A stretch of 64,000 nucleotides of DNA from Flavobacteriaceae bacterium Ga0077528 (GCA_001464475.1 LNDX01000001.1:864276-928275), one strand, 5' to 3'. Shown: positions 34,807 to 43,739, counted from the stretch's first letter. Made by a program: numbers and translations. Notes: generated by a model from the sequence alone, not told the origin.

Positions 34807-35367
34807 ATGAAAGTGATCAACTTACATCAAGAAGAAAAAGAAGTAATCGAATTGGCTGTCGAGAATAATCGTCATGCACAACACAAGATTTATTCTAAAT
34901 TTTCTCCAAAAATGTTAAGTGTATGTAGGCAGTATATTAAAGATTTACATCAAGCTGAAGACATAATGATTACTGCTTTTATGAAAGTCTTCACCAATTT
35001 AAAAAATTTCAAACACGAAGGAAGTTTTGAAGGTTGGATAAGAAGAATAATGATAAATGAATGTATTTCTTATATAAGAGTTCAGAAAAAAGTAAAGTTT
35101 ATTGAGGATGAGAATTATTTCGAAGAAAGTTTCAATAACATAGAAAGTCAGTTTTCTGTTGAAGACATTCAATTTTTGATAGACAATTTACCTGACGGAT
35201 ATAAAATGGTGTTCAACCTTTATGCGATTGAAGGATACAAGCACCAAGAAATTTCAGAAATGCTCGGAATTAATGAAGGAACATCAAAATCGCAATTATC
35301 ACATGCTAGAAAAATGTTGCAAAACAACATAAGCAAATTAAAAAATTATGAAAATGGCACAGAATAA
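34807..35367 (+). CDS. ECF-type RNA polymerase sigma factor
   Basis: The 186-residue protein has sigma region 2 (QYIKDLHQAEDIMITAFMKVFTNLKNF, then EGSFEGWIRRIMINECISYIR) and region 4 (LPDGYKMVFNLYAIEGYKHQEISEML, then EGTSKSQLSHARKML). That is the ECF layout without region 3. A TACTTTTG -7 box at 34708-34715 gives a leader of about 85 nt. The coding end overlaps the next gene by 20 bp. The downstream membrane protein and barrel-like protein are probable partners or targets. Confidence 0.9.
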   Translation: MKVINLHQEEKEVIELAVENNRHAQHKIYSKFSPKMLSVCRQYIKDLHQAEDIMITAFMKVFTNLKNFKHEGSFEGWIRRIMINECISYIRVQKKVKFIEDENYFEESFNNIESQFSVEDIQFLIDNLPDGYKMVFNLYAIEGYKHQEISEMLGINEGTSKSQLSHARKMLQNNISKLKNYENGTE

Positions 35368-36097
35368 ATTAGAAACCCAAATAAAAGAGAAGTTAAATTC
35401 TCGAGAAATACAGCCCAGCGAAATGTCTTGGGATAGACTAGACGCCATGCTTTCTGTTGCAGAAGAAAAAAAAACAAAGCGTTTCCCATTTCTGTCATTC
35501 CAATTTATTGGAATTGCTGCAAGCATTTTGGTTTTTCTGTCTGTTGGTTTGTTTTTTATAAATCAAAAAGAAGAAGTTTCTGGAACTGACAACCAAATTG
35601 TTACAAAAGAGATTGAAAAAAACAAAGAACAAAAAGATTCAATTATCACAAAACAAAATTTCACAAACGAAATAGCAAATCAACAAGAAGAACAAGTTGC
35701 AGCAATAAATAATAAACCACAAATAATTAACAAAAAATCATCAGAGAGTTTCAATCAAAATAATCAAAAAACAGGAGTTAATCCAATCATCAACAAAGAG
35801 AAAGAAATCGAATATCAAGCTACTGAAGTCATCGTTCAGAAAGATATGCCAAGAATCATTTCTCAAGAGAAAATTGAAATACCAAAAAAAGTCGCTGTCA
35901 ACGTGGATGATTTATTAGCATCAGTAGAAAAAACTTCAAAAAAAGAAGCTAACGCAAAAGTTAAAGTAAACGCCAACAGTTTGTTGTCTCAAGTCGACGG
36001 AGAATTAGAACAAACATTCAGACAAAAAGTAATCAATAGAATCGGTAAAAATTACCAAGAAGTAAAAGTGGCACTTGCCAATAGAAATCAAGAATAA
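35348..36097 (+). CDS. Single-pass membrane protein, possible anti-sigma factor
   Basis: The 249-residue protein starts at 35348 (MKMAQNK) or 35354 (MAQNK), inside the end of the sigma gene. A cytoplasmic N-terminal stretch of about 45 residues includes PSEMSWDRLDAML. One membrane helix follows (FQFIGIAASILVFLSVGLFFI), then a long polar, Asn/Gln/Lys-rich periplasmic part and a helical C-terminal end. The topology and the overlap with an ECF sigma gene fit an anti-sigma factor, but no classical zinc-binding anti-sigma motif is visible. Function is inferred from context only. Confidence 0.65.
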   Translation: MKMAQNKLETQIKEKLNSREIQPSEMSWDRLDAMLSVAEEKKTKRFPFLSFQFIGIAASILVFLSVGLFFINQKEEVSGTDNQIVTKEIEKNKEQKDSIITKQNFTNEIANQQEEQVAAINNKPQIINKKSSESFNQNNQKTGVNPIINKEKEIEYQATEVIVQKDMPRIISQEKIEIPKKVAVNVDDLLASVEKTSKKEANAKVKVNANSLLSQVDGELEQTFRQKVINRIGKNYQEVKVALANRNQE

Positions 36098-36131
36098 AAT
36101 CATCAATTAATCACTTAACAAATTAGAAATC

Positions 36132-37193
36132 ATGAGAAATTTTACAATTTACTTAGCACTATCACTATGCCTTTTTGCAAGCAAAATGGTAGCACAAGAA
36201 ACCTTTGAAAGCAAAGCAAAAGCTATTGCTGACAAAATCGAAAACATTACAAAAGAAGAAAAAGCAACTCTTAAATCAGAGGTTGAAGCAGTCAACGTTC
36301 AATTAGAAAATGGTTCAATTACCAAAGAACAAGCCGATGCAAAAAAGAAAGATTTAGCACAAGCTAGAGCAACAATTATTGAAAACCGTGTTGCTGTTGC
36401 TCAAGAAGAATTAAAAGATTTAGTTCAACAGAAAGTAAATGGGAAAATAGCAGATTCAAAGACCAATGATTCATCAAATGTAAGAATAGGTAAAAGATTG
36501 GTTCTAACTTATGAAAACGATTCTGTTAGAAGAAAAAAACATTATGAATATAGAGAACGAAGAACAACATCTCAATTTGTTTTTGCTCTAGGTTTAAACA
36601 ATGTAGTTACTAATGGTTCTGTAGAAAATTCAGATTTTAAATTTGCTGGTTCACGTTTTTACGAATGGGGTTTCTCTTATAATTCAAGATTATTTAAAAA
36701 TGACAACTTATTACATTTGAAATATGGAGCATCAGTAATGTACAACGATTTGAGACCAACAGAAAATAGAGTTTTTGCTGTAAATGGAAATCAAACAACA
36801 TTGCAAACCAGCACAATTGATTTAAAAAGTTCTCGATTTAGAAATGTGTATTTAGTAGCGCCATTGCATTTAGAATTTGATTTTACTAAGAAAAAAGAAA
36901 AAGATGGGAAAACTTATTTTAGAACTCATGAAAGACTTCGTTTTGGAATTGGAGGTTATGCAGGAGTTAGAATTAAATCAAAGCAAAAAACAGAATATAA
37001 AATCGACGATATTGATTATGATGAAAAAGCAAAAGGTGATTTCAATGCCTCAAATTTCATCTACGGATTGAGTACATATTTAGGTTATGGAGAAACAAGT
37101 TTATATTTAAAATACGATTTGAATCCAATATTTCAGGATAATGTTGTAAAACAAAATAATGTTTCTTTAGGAGTACGTTTCGATTTTAATTAA
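36132..37193 (+). CDS. Exported protein with helical N-terminus and predicted beta-barrel
   Basis: The 353-residue protein has a signal peptide ending near residue 21 (ASKMVAQ). Residues 25-110 are charged and helical with coiled-coil character (KAIADKIENITKEEKATLK, AQARATIIENRVAVAQEEL). The rest alternates hydrophobic and polar residues in barrel fashion (RFYEWGFSYNSRLFKND, LRFGIGGYAGVRIKSK, TSLYLKYDLNPIF) and ends VSLGVRFDFN, with a terminal aromatic typical of outer-membrane strands. It is third in the sigma-factor operon, 34 bp after the membrane protein. I do not recognise the family. Confidence 0.7.
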   Translation: MRNFTIYLALSLCLFASKMVAQETFESKAKAIADKIENITKEEKATLKSEVEAVNVQLENGSITKEQADAKKKDLAQARATIIENRVAVAQEELKDLVQQKVNGKIADSKTNDSSNVRIGKRLVLTYENDSVRRKKHYEYRERRTTSQFVFALGLNNVVTNGSVENSDFKFAGSRFYEWGFSYNSRLFKNDNLLHLKYGASVMYNDLRPTENRVFAVNGNQTTLQTSTIDLKSSRFRNVYLVAPLHLEFDFTKKKEKDGKTYFRTHERLRFGIGGYAGVRIKSKQKTEYKIDDIDYDEKAKGDFNASNFIYGLSTYLGYGETSLYLKYDLNPIFQDNVVKQNNVSLGVRFDFN

Positions 37194-37220
37194 AAATTTG
37201 TTGGGTTAGTTATATTTGTA

Positions 37221-37249
37221 GAGGCGCGATTTATCGCGTCTCTTTTATT
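37221..37249 (+). terminator. Intrinsic terminator of the sigma-factor operon
   Basis: GAGGCGCGA pairs with TCGCGTCTC (9 bp including one G-U) around a TTTA loop and is followed by TTTTATTT, 27 bp past the stop at 37193. Confidence 0.85.
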
Positions 37250-37321
37250 TAAAAAAATATGTATTTTTACACAATACAATTTTTATGATTTTCCAAAATC
37301 TAAAAATCTAAAAATCCAAAA

Positions 37322-39298
37322 TTGATAACCAAAGAAACCATAGATAAAGTTTACGAAGCTGCTCGAGTAGAGGAGGTTATCGGCGATTTTGTACAATTAA
37401 AACGCGCCGGAAGTAACTTTAAAGGATTGAGTCCGTTTTCTGATGAGCGTTCGCCTTCGTTCATGGTTTCGCCTGCCAAAGGAATTTGGAAAGATTTTTC
37501 GTCAGGAAAAGGTGGAAATGCTATTGCTTTTTTGATGGAGCATTCTCAGTTTACTTATCCTGAAGCCATTCGATTTTTAGCAAAAAAATACAATATTGAA
37601 GTTGAAGAAACTGAACTTTCTGAAGAAGATAAAGTCGTTGCAAACGAAAAAGAAAGTTTGTTTCTAGTATCAGAATTTGCTTCTAAATATTTTCAAGATA
37701 TGTTGCTTAATTCCGAAGAAGGAAAAGCAATTGCGCTTTCTTATTTTAAAGAACGTGGATTTACTAATGATACTATAAAAAAGTTCAGCTTAGGATATTC
37801 ACCAAATCAATGGGATGCGCTTACAAAAGAAGCTCTCGGAAAAGGCTACAAATTAGAATTTCTAGAAAAAACTGGACTAACAATTGTAGGTGAAGACAAG
37901 CAATTTGATCGATTCAAAGGTCGTGTGATGTTTCCAATTCAATCCATGAGCGGAAGAGTTTTGGGTTTTGGTGGTCGAATTTTAACTAACGACAAAAAAG
38001 CAGCAAAATATCTCAATTCACCAGAAAGCGATTTGTACCACAAGAGTAAAGTTTTGTACGGAATATTTCACGCCAAACAAGCCATTGCCAAACAAGATAA
38101 TTGCTATTTAGTAGAAGGTTACACCGATGTAATTCAAATGCATCAAGCAGGAATTGAAAATGTAGTTTCTTCGTCTGGAACAGCTTTAACACCAGATCAA
38201 ATTAGATTAATCAATCGTTTGACGAAAAATGTTACAGTTCTTTTTGATGGTGATGCTGCGGGTTTACGTGCATCCATTCGTGGAATTGATTTAATTTTGG
38301 AAGAAGGAATGAACGTTAGAGTTTGTACTTTTCCTGATGGTGAAGATCCAGATAGTTTTGCCAAAAAAACACCTTTGCAAGATTTGATTCAGTATTTTGA
38401 GGATAATGCTATGGATTTTATCCAATTCAAAGCGTCACTTTTAATGAAAGATGCCAAGAATGATCCTATCAAGAAAGCCGATTTAATTCGAGATATGGTG
38501 GCTAGTATTTCTAAAATTCCTGATAGAATTAAGAGAGAAGTTTACATCAAAGAAACTTCTAGAATCATGGATATTTCAGAAGATGTACTTTTTAATACTC
38601 TGGCGCAATTAGTCAAAAAAGACATTTCCGATTTAGGCAAAAAACTAAAAGAAGAACAAACCGCTTTTGAAGTTGTTAAAAATGAAAACCTTGTAGTTAC
38701 CGCCAATATTGATATTCAATATGAATTGGAACAAAAAATCATAGAGATTCTTTTAATCTACGGAAATGTAGAAGATGAATTTGAAGATGTTTTGCTTAAA
38801 GCAAATGAGAAAGGTGAAATGGTTGAGGTAAAAGAAATGAACAGATATAAAGTGTATCAACGGATTTTTCTAAGTTTACAAGAAGATGAAACCGAACTTG
38901 CTAATCCATTATTCAAAAGTATTTATGATGATTTGATTGCTTATTTTAATCAGAATGAAACCTTTGAATTAGAGAAATATTTATCACAATTACCGCCAGA
39001 ATTATCGCAAGAAGTAACGTCAATTCTTATGAATGACGAGCGAGAAGCATTGCACAATTGGGAAGCTAAAAACATATTTGTAAAAGCCAAAGACAAAACC
39101 ATAAGCCAATACGTGTCAGAAACCATTCTAACCTTGAGATGGTTTTTAGTCAACAAAATCATAGACGAATTAAAATCATCTGTAACTCAAGAAACCGAAG
39201 TTGATAATTCAGAAACACTATCTATGGTAGTTGACTATTTAGGATTAACCAATATGTTTTCCAAAAAATTAGGAAGAGTAATTTCTAGACATAACTAA
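37322..39298 (+). CDS. dnaG: DNA primase, zinc ligands replaced, TTG start
   Basis: DnaG makes RNA primers at the replication fork. The 658-residue protein has the N-terminal primase domain, the TOPRIM motifs VEGYTDVIQMHQAG and LFDGDAAGLRAS, and a C-terminal helicase-binding region. The zinc-ribbon frame is recognisable (LSPFSDERSPSF, then WKDFSSGKGGNAIAF), but the four ligands, normally Cys, His, Cys, Cys, read S37, S40, D58 and S61. No ATG lies between the in-frame stop at 37301 and the TTG at 37322, whose ITKETIDKVYEAARVEEVIG start aligns with the family. Confidence 0.95.
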   Translation: MITKETIDKVYEAARVEEVIGDFVQLKRAGSNFKGLSPFSDERSPSFMVSPAKGIWKDFSSGKGGNAIAFLMEHSQFTYPEAIRFLAKKYNIEVEETELSEEDKVVANEKESLFLVSEFASKYFQDMLLNSEEGKAIALSYFKERGFTNDTIKKFSLGYSPNQWDALTKEALGKGYKLEFLEKTGLTIVGEDKQFDRFKGRVMFPIQSMSGRVLGFGGRILTNDKKAAKYLNSPESDLYHKSKVLYGIFHAKQAIAKQDNCYLVEGYTDVIQMHQAGIENVVSSSGTALTPDQIRLINRLTKNVTVLFDGDAAGLRASIRGIDLILEEGMNVRVCTFPDGEDPDSFAKKTPLQDLIQYFEDNAMDFIQFKASLLMKDAKNDPIKKADLIRDMVASISKIPDRIKREVYIKETSRIMDISEDVLFNTLAQLVKKDISDLGKKLKEEQTAFEVVKNENLVVTANIDIQYELEQKIIEILLIYGNVEDEFEDVLLKANEKGEMVEVKEMNRYKVYQRIFLSLQEDETELANPLFKSIYDDLIAYFNQNETFELEKYLSQLPPELSQEVTSILMNDEREALHNWEAKNIFVKAKDKTISQYVSETILTLRWFLVNKIIDELKSSVTQETEVDNSETLSMVVDYLGLTNMFSKKLGRVISRHN

Positions 39299-39315
39299 GT
39301 AAGTATTCAAAATAA

Positions 39316-39358
39316 AAATTCCAAATTCCAACGAACAATCAATTGGAATTTGGAATTT
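39316..39358. terminator. 15-bp inverted repeat, probable bidirectional terminator
   Basis: AAATTCCAAATTCCA pairs perfectly with TGGAATTTGGAATTT around a 13-nt loop, between the convergent dnaG and response-regulator genes. There is no long U-run, so termination is likely but not certain. Confidence 0.55.
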
Positions 39359-39375
39359 AAAATATTGGAATTTCT

Positions 39376-40005
39376 TTATACGATATCTAACGTCTTAGCT
39401 TTATTAACTAAATCTACTAAATTAGTAACATTTAGTTTTTGTAGAAGTCTTAGTTTATAAGTTGAAATTGTTTTTTCGTTTAGTCCTAAAACCTTAGAGA
39501 TTTCATTATTTTTCTTTCCGTCACACAAGTAACGCAGTACTTCAATTTCTCTGTTAGATAATTTTCTGTAAAGACGTTCGCTTTTATTTTGTTTAGCAAT
39601 CAATGCTAAATTTCTTTTAATACTATCACTAAGCATTACAATTCCTTGATGAACTCTAATAATTGTTGTTCCTAGAGTTTCTAATTTGGAAGATTTGTGC
39701 ACAAATCCAGCAACTCCAGCTTTTATAGCATTGGGAGCATAAATTTGCTCGTTTAAGCTCGTAAAAACTAAAACTTTAGTGTTAGGAAAATTCTTAATTA
39801 TTGCTTTTAATTCGTAGATACTTTTCAATCCGTCAAGTTCTAGATCTATTACTAAAACATTGATTTCTTTATTCCTCAAAGCATCCGGAACCATAAAGAA
39901 ATTTCCAACATTTGAGACCACACTAATTTCTGGATGATCTTTAAAATATGATTTTACGCCATAATGAACCACTGGGTAATTATCGGCAAGACAAACATTT
40001 ATCAT
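39376..40005 (-). CDS. NarL/FixJ-type response regulator (orphan)
   Basis: The 209-residue protein has a receiver domain with the phosphorylation Asp in VLVIDLELDGL, Thr/Ser in VFTSL and the conserved Lys in FVHKSS. A LuxR-type helix-turn-helix follows (LSNREIEVLRYLCDGKKNNEI, then EKTISTYKLRLLQKLN). The N-terminal acidic pair is reduced to the single D of CLADNYP. No histidine kinase gene is adjacent, so its partner lies elsewhere. It should bind DNA as a dimer; targets are unknown. Confidence 0.9.
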   Translation of the reverse strand: MINVCLADNYPVVHYGVKSYFKDHPEISVVSNVGNFFMVPDALRNKEINVLVIDLELDGLKSIYELKAIIKNFPNTKVLVFTSLNEQIYAPNAIKAGVAGFVHKSSKLETLGTTIIRVHQGIVMLSDSIKRNLALIAKQNKSERLYRKLSNREIEVLRYLCDGKKNNEISKVLGLNEKTISTYKLRLLQKLNVTNLVDLVNKAKTLDIV

Positions 40006-40090
40006 AATTTTAATTTTTTAATAAAAGATTTAAAATCTTATTGTAAAGTTACAAAAAAAATGCAAACAATTGTGAATCAATGTTAAAATA

Positions 40091-40897
40091 TTATTTCAAG
40101 GCATTTGGAACCTCACAAACTGGTATTGGGTTCATCTTGTGCTGGTTTAAGAAATTTAATCGTTTATAAATATCAAAGGCTTCTTTTTCTCGACCAGTAA
40201 AGTCTTCCGATTTGCTTCCTTTTTCGTCCTCAAGCATTGCCCATTCCAATTCGTCATAACTTGCGCCAAGTTGGTCTTCATCAGTTCGATTATCACCAAA
40301 TAAACCATCTGTTGGAGCTGCATTTTGTATAGACTTTGGAATTTCTAAATAGCTTCCAAGTGCATAAACATCACTTTTCATCAAATCGGCTATCGGACTC
40401 AAGTCAACGCCACCATCGCCATATTTTGTATAAAATCCAACACCAAAATCTTCTACTTTATTTCCTGTTCCAGCAACCAATAAGCCATGAATTCCGGCAA
40501 AATAATATAAAGTTGTCATTCTTAAACGCGCTCTAGTATTGGCTAATGATAAATTATACTTTACTTCATTTTCACTGACTGGCATTTCTGTTTTAAAGCT
40601 ATCATAAATCGGAGTTAAATTTGCTTCAGCACGACTAACATTCGGAAATCGTTTCATCAATTGCTCAATATGTTCACGTCCTCTACTTACTTGATTTTGA
40701 GATTGATGAATTGGCATTTCAATACATAATGTTGTTAAGCCAGTTTGCGCGCATAGAGTAGAAGTTACCGCAGAATCAACTCCACCAGAAATCCCTACAA
40801 CAAAACCATTTACTTTTGCGTTATTAGCATAAGTTTTTAACCAACTAACAATGTGTTCGTTTACTTTTTCTACCTGAATTGTACTTTTTTTAGGCAT
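40091..40897 (-). CDS. nadE: NAD+ synthase (ammonia-dependent)
   Basis: NadE converts deamido-NAD to NAD using ATP and ammonia. The 268-residue protein lacks a glutaminase domain and has the P-loop VVGISGGVDSAVTS near residue 33. VAGTGNKVEDFGVGFYTKYGDGGVDLSPIADL, here split by eye, and AAPTDGLFGDNRTDEDQLG are hallmarks of the family. Its TATTTTTG -7 box at 40943-40936 (minus strand) directly abuts the -7 box of gldB on the other strand. Confidence 0.95.
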   Translation of the reverse strand: MPKKSTIQVEKVNEHIVSWLKTYANNAKVNGFVVGISGGVDSAVTSTLCAQTGLTTLCIEMPIHQSQNQVSRGREHIEQLMKRFPNVSRAEANLTPIYDSFKTEMPVSENEVKYNLSLANTRARLRMTTLYYFAGIHGLLVAGTGNKVEDFGVGFYTKYGDGGVDLSPIADLMKSDVYALGSYLEIPKSIQNAAPTDGLFGDNRTDEDQLGASYDELEWAMLEDEKGSKSEDFTGREKEAFDIYKRLNFLNQHKMNPIPVCEVPNALK

Positions 40898-40927
40898 AGT
40901 TTGGAGATGAATTAAGAATTCGTAATG

Positions 40928-40943
40928 TATATTTGCAAAAATA
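40928..40943. promoter_or_regulatory. Abutting divergent -7 boxes of gldB and nadE
   Basis: TATATTTG reads on the plus strand at 40928-40935 and TATTTTTG on the minus strand at 40943-40936, so the two boxes touch with no base between them. They would drive gldB and nadE. Neither has a convincing TTTG about 20 bp upstream. Two polymerases could not open both at once. Confidence 0.55.
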
Positions 40944-40955
40944 TTAAATAAAAAA

Positions 40956-41924
40956 ATGAAAAGATATATTTATATCACCTTAATTGGAGTTTTATTTTTC
41001 TCTTGCGATAAAAAAAGTAAAATCGAAAGAGCTGTTGAAGAAATTCCAGTCGAAATGAAAGTAGTTCGTTTCGAACAGGCTTTCTTTGATGCAAAACCTG
41101 AAAATTTGGCTGATGTAAAAGCTGAATATCCAGAATTTTTCCCTGAAGGCACACCAGATGCGGTTTGGATTGATAAGATGCAACATCCACAATGGAGAGA
41201 ATTGTATCAAGAAGTGGAGAAAAAATATAAAAATTTTGGTACGCAGCAATCTGAAATTGAAGATTTATTTAAACATATCAAATATTATTTTCCAACAATT
41301 AAAACGCCAACAATCTACACGGTAATTTCTGAAATGGATAATAATAGTAAAGCGATTTATGCAAATGATAAATTAGTAATTGCTTTAGAATTATACTTAG
41401 GGAAAGACCATAAGTTTTATGGTGAGTTTCCAGCTTACTTGAGACAAAATTTCGAACAAAGACAAATGCTTCCAGACATTGTTTCTAGTTTTGCTTTTGG
41501 CGTTTTGCCTAATCCAAAAGATAAAGATTTGCTTTCAATGATGATAAGATCTGGAAAAGAACTTTACTTAAAAGATATTTTACTTCCAGAATATTCAGAT
41601 GCCGAAAGAATTGGCTATTCTGAAGACCAAATAAAATGGAGTAAAGAAAATGAAAGTTATATTTGGGAATATTTTGTAAACGATAAGTTGTTATACAGCA
41701 CCGATTCTAAATTGGCTAATCGTTTTATAAATGTAGCTCCATTTTCTAAGTTTTATTTAGAAATAGATAACGAATCGCCAGGTAGAATTGGACAATGGGT
41801 TGGATGGCAAATTGTTCGTTCTTTTATGGAAAACAATCCAAAAGTTACCATCCAAGATTTAATAAAAATGAACGAAAAAGATATTTTCGAATTATCAAAA
41901 TACAAACCAAAAAAGAATGAGTAA
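40956..41924 (+). CDS. gldB: Gliding motility lipoprotein GldB
   Basis: GldB is an envelope lipoprotein required for gliding motility in Flavobacterium johnsoniae. The 322-residue product has the lipobox LFFSC near residue 17 (YITLIGVLFFSCDKK). Conserved-looking features are VVRFEQAFFDAKPENLADVK, FEQRQMLPDIVSSFAFG and the C-terminal SPGRIGQWVGWQIVRSFMENN. The pairing with gldC, whose ATG overlaps the last eight bases, is the arrangement known in F. johnsoniae. Its TATATTTG box lies 20 bp upstream of the ATG. Confidence 0.93.
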   Translation: MKRYIYITLIGVLFFSCDKKSKIERAVEEIPVEMKVVRFEQAFFDAKPENLADVKAEYPEFFPEGTPDAVWIDKMQHPQWRELYQEVEKKYKNFGTQQSEIEDLFKHIKYYFPTIKTPTIYTVISEMDNNSKAIYANDKLVIALELYLGKDHKFYGEFPAYLRQNFEQRQMLPDIVSSFAFGVLPNPKDKDLLSMMIRSGKELYLKDILLPEYSDAERIGYSEDQIKWSKENESYIWEYFVNDKLLYSTDSKLANRFINVAPFSKFYLEIDNESPGRIGQWVGWQIVRSFMENNPKVTIQDLIKMNEKDIFELSKYKPKKNE

Positions 41925-42252
41925 TAAAATCACATCAGAAATAAAATTTGTAGTCGAACTTGATGAAAATCGTGTTCCAGATAAACTAACTTGGACAGCG
42001 CAAGATGGTGGCGTAGAGCTTGAAGAAGCTAAAGCTATGCTTTTGTCAATTTGGGATAGCAACGCCAAAGAAACTTTGCGTATTGATTTATGGACAAAAG
42101 ACATGCCTGTTGACGAAATGAAAATCTTTTTTCATCAAACATTAGTTGCAATGGCTGATACTTTTGAAAGAGCTACACAAGATGAAAAAATGGCATCAAC
42201 CATGAGAGATTTCACTGATTATTTTGCTGAGAAATTAGAATTAAAAGGATAA
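41917..42252 (+). CDS. gldC: Gliding motility protein GldC
   Basis: The 111-residue protein has no signal peptide and matches GldC: SEIKFVVELDENRVPDKLTW, then VELEEAKAMLLSIWD, DLWTKDMPVDEMKIFFHQTL and a helical end. GldC is a small cytoplasmic protein that supports GldB and improves gliding in F. johnsoniae. Its start overlaps gldB by eight bases, which implies translational coupling, and the gene ends at a strong terminator. Confidence 0.93.
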   Translation: MSNKITSEIKFVVELDENRVPDKLTWTAQDGGVELEEAKAMLLSIWDSNAKETLRIDLWTKDMPVDEMKIFFHQTLVAMADTFERATQDEKMASTMRDFTDYFAEKLELKG

Positions 42253-42284
42253 AAAAATGGTTCGCAATTTGCGAACCATTTTTT
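42252..42284. terminator. Bidirectional intrinsic terminator
   Basis: A perfect 15-bp stem (AAAAAATGGTTCGCA / TGCGAACCATTTTTT) with an ATT loop separates the convergent gldC (stop 42252) and engB (stop 42291) genes and provides U-runs on both strands. Confidence 0.92.
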
Positions 42285-42290
42285 GTTTAT

Positions 42291-42911
42291 TTAAAACTCA
42301 TTCATTTCTTTAAATACCTCTTGATTTACACCATCAATAAATTGTAAAAGTTCTTCTTTTCCGGTTCCTTCTGTAGATGAGGTAACAAAATGTTGTGGCA
42401 TTTCTTCCCAATTGTTTGCTAGCAATTCTTTGCGATAAGCAGCAATATGAGCAGCGACTTTTCCTTTACTAATTTTGTCTGCTTTAGTAAAAATAATACA
42501 AAACGGAACTTCTGTTTCGCCTAAATATTCTATAAATTCTAAATCAATTTTTTGTGCTTCAAGTCTTATGTCTATTAATACAAAAGCGCAAACCAGTTGT
42601 TCTCTTTGTTCAAAATAATCGGTAATGAATTCCTGAAAAACTTCTTTTGTTTTTTTAGAAACTCTTGCATAACCATATCCAGGTAAATCAACCAAAAACC
42701 AATTAGAATTAATTTTAAAGTGATTTATCAACTGAGTTTTTCCTGGTTTTCCTGATGTTTTTGCCAAATTTTTATTATTGGTCAACATATTAATCAGGGA
42801 TGATTTTCCAACATTAGAACGGCCTATAAAAGCATATTCAGGCAAACGTTCTAAAGGACATTTACTCACATCTGAATTACTAATTATAAATTCGGCGGTA
42901 TTAATTTTCAT
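42291..42911 (-). CDS. engB: Ribosome biogenesis GTPase YsxC/EngB
   Basis: This GTPase assists assembly of the large ribosomal subunit. The 206-residue protein has G1 GRSNVGKSSLIN, G3 DLPGYGYA and G4 TKADK, and the G2 threonine lies in KTSGKPGKTQ. The short N- and C-terminal arms are normal for the family. It follows an alpha/beta hydrolase gene by 35 bp on the same strand and is likely cotranscribed from the promoter at 43769-43740. Confidence 0.96.
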   Translation of the reverse strand: MKINTAEFIISNSDVSKCPLERLPEYAFIGRSNVGKSSLINMLTNNKNLAKTSGKPGKTQLINHFKINSNWFLVDLPGYGYARVSKKTKEVFQEFITDYFEQREQLVCAFVLIDIRLEAQKIDLEFIEYLGETEVPFCIIFTKADKISKGKVAAHIAAYRKELLANNWEEMPQHFVTSSTEGTGKEELLQFIDGVNQEVFKEMNEF

Positions 42912-42946
42912 GATATTTTTTTTGATTCAATCAGAATCATTTAATC

Positions 42947-43711
42947 TTACAAATGCTCTTTTGTCAACCAAATTTCAAGCAATCTATTGAACTCGTCTGG
43001 ATGTTCCATCATAGCAGCATGTCCACATTTATCAATCCAATATAAATCTGAATTTGGCATTAATTTATGGAATTCTTCAGCTACCTCTGGTGGAGTTACA
43101 GCATCATTTTTACCCCAAATCAAACAGGTTTTCACATGCATTTTTGGTAAATCTTTTGCCATGTTGTGACGAATAGCACTTTTGGCAATTGTAAGTGTTT
43201 TTATTACTTTAATTCTGTCATTTACAACGCCAAAAACTTCGTCAACCATTTCTTTTGTTGCTACTTTTGGATCATAAAAAACAGCTTCTGCTTTCTTTTT
43301 AATGTATTCATAATCACCTCTTTTTGGGTAACTATCACCCATTGCGCTTTCATAAAGCCCTGAACTTCCTGTTATTACAAGTCCGGCAACTTTTTCAGGA
43401 TACATTTTTGTATGATATAAGGCAATGTGTCCACCAAGCGAATTTCCTAAAAGGATTACGCGGTCAAAACCTTTGTAAGTAATAAAGTCTTTCACATATT
43501 TGGCGAAAGCCTTAACATTAGTTTTTAAAATATTTTGTGTGTAAAGTGGTAATTCAGGAATAACGATTTTATATCCTTTTTGTGAAAAATGTTTGGCAAC
43601 TCCTTCAAAGTTACTCAACCCACCCATTAAGCCATGCAAAATAACAATTGGAGTTCCTTCTCCAACTTCAATGTAATTGTATTTTTTGTCTTTTACTGCG
43701 TTTAAATCCAT
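42947..43711 (-). CDS. Alpha/beta-fold hydrolase
   Basis: The 254-residue protein has the full alpha/beta hydrolase triad. The nucleophile elbow is LLGNSLGGHIAL, the acid lies in IWGKNDAVTPPEVAEEF and the histidine in DKCGHAAMMEHPDEF. The oxyanion region is VILHGLMGGLSNF. No signal peptide is seen, so it is cytosolic. The substrate is unknown; esterase or C-C hydrolase activity would fit. It is upstream of engB and divergent from mraZ across a 403-bp gap. Confidence 0.88.
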   Translation of the reverse strand: MDLNAVKDKKYNYIEVGEGTPIVILHGLMGGLSNFEGVAKHFSQKGYKIVIPELPLYTQNILKTNVKAFAKYVKDFITYKGFDRVILLGNSLGGHIALYHTKMYPEKVAGLVITGSSGLYESAMGDSYPKRGDYEYIKKKAEAVFYDPKVATKEMVDEVFGVVNDRIKVIKTLTIAKSAIRHNMAKDLPKMHVKTCLIWGKNDAVTPPEVAEEFHKLMPNSDLYWIDKCGHAAMMEHPDEFNRLLEIWLTKEHL

Positions 43712-43739
43712 ATTCTTTGGCTCATTTTTTCAATTGTTA

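Noticed and set aside
39316..39358. 15-bp inverted repeat considered as insertion-sequence ends or a MITE
   Set aside because: The repeats are only 13 bp apart and lie between convergent genes, which fits a terminator hairpin better; there is no target duplication.
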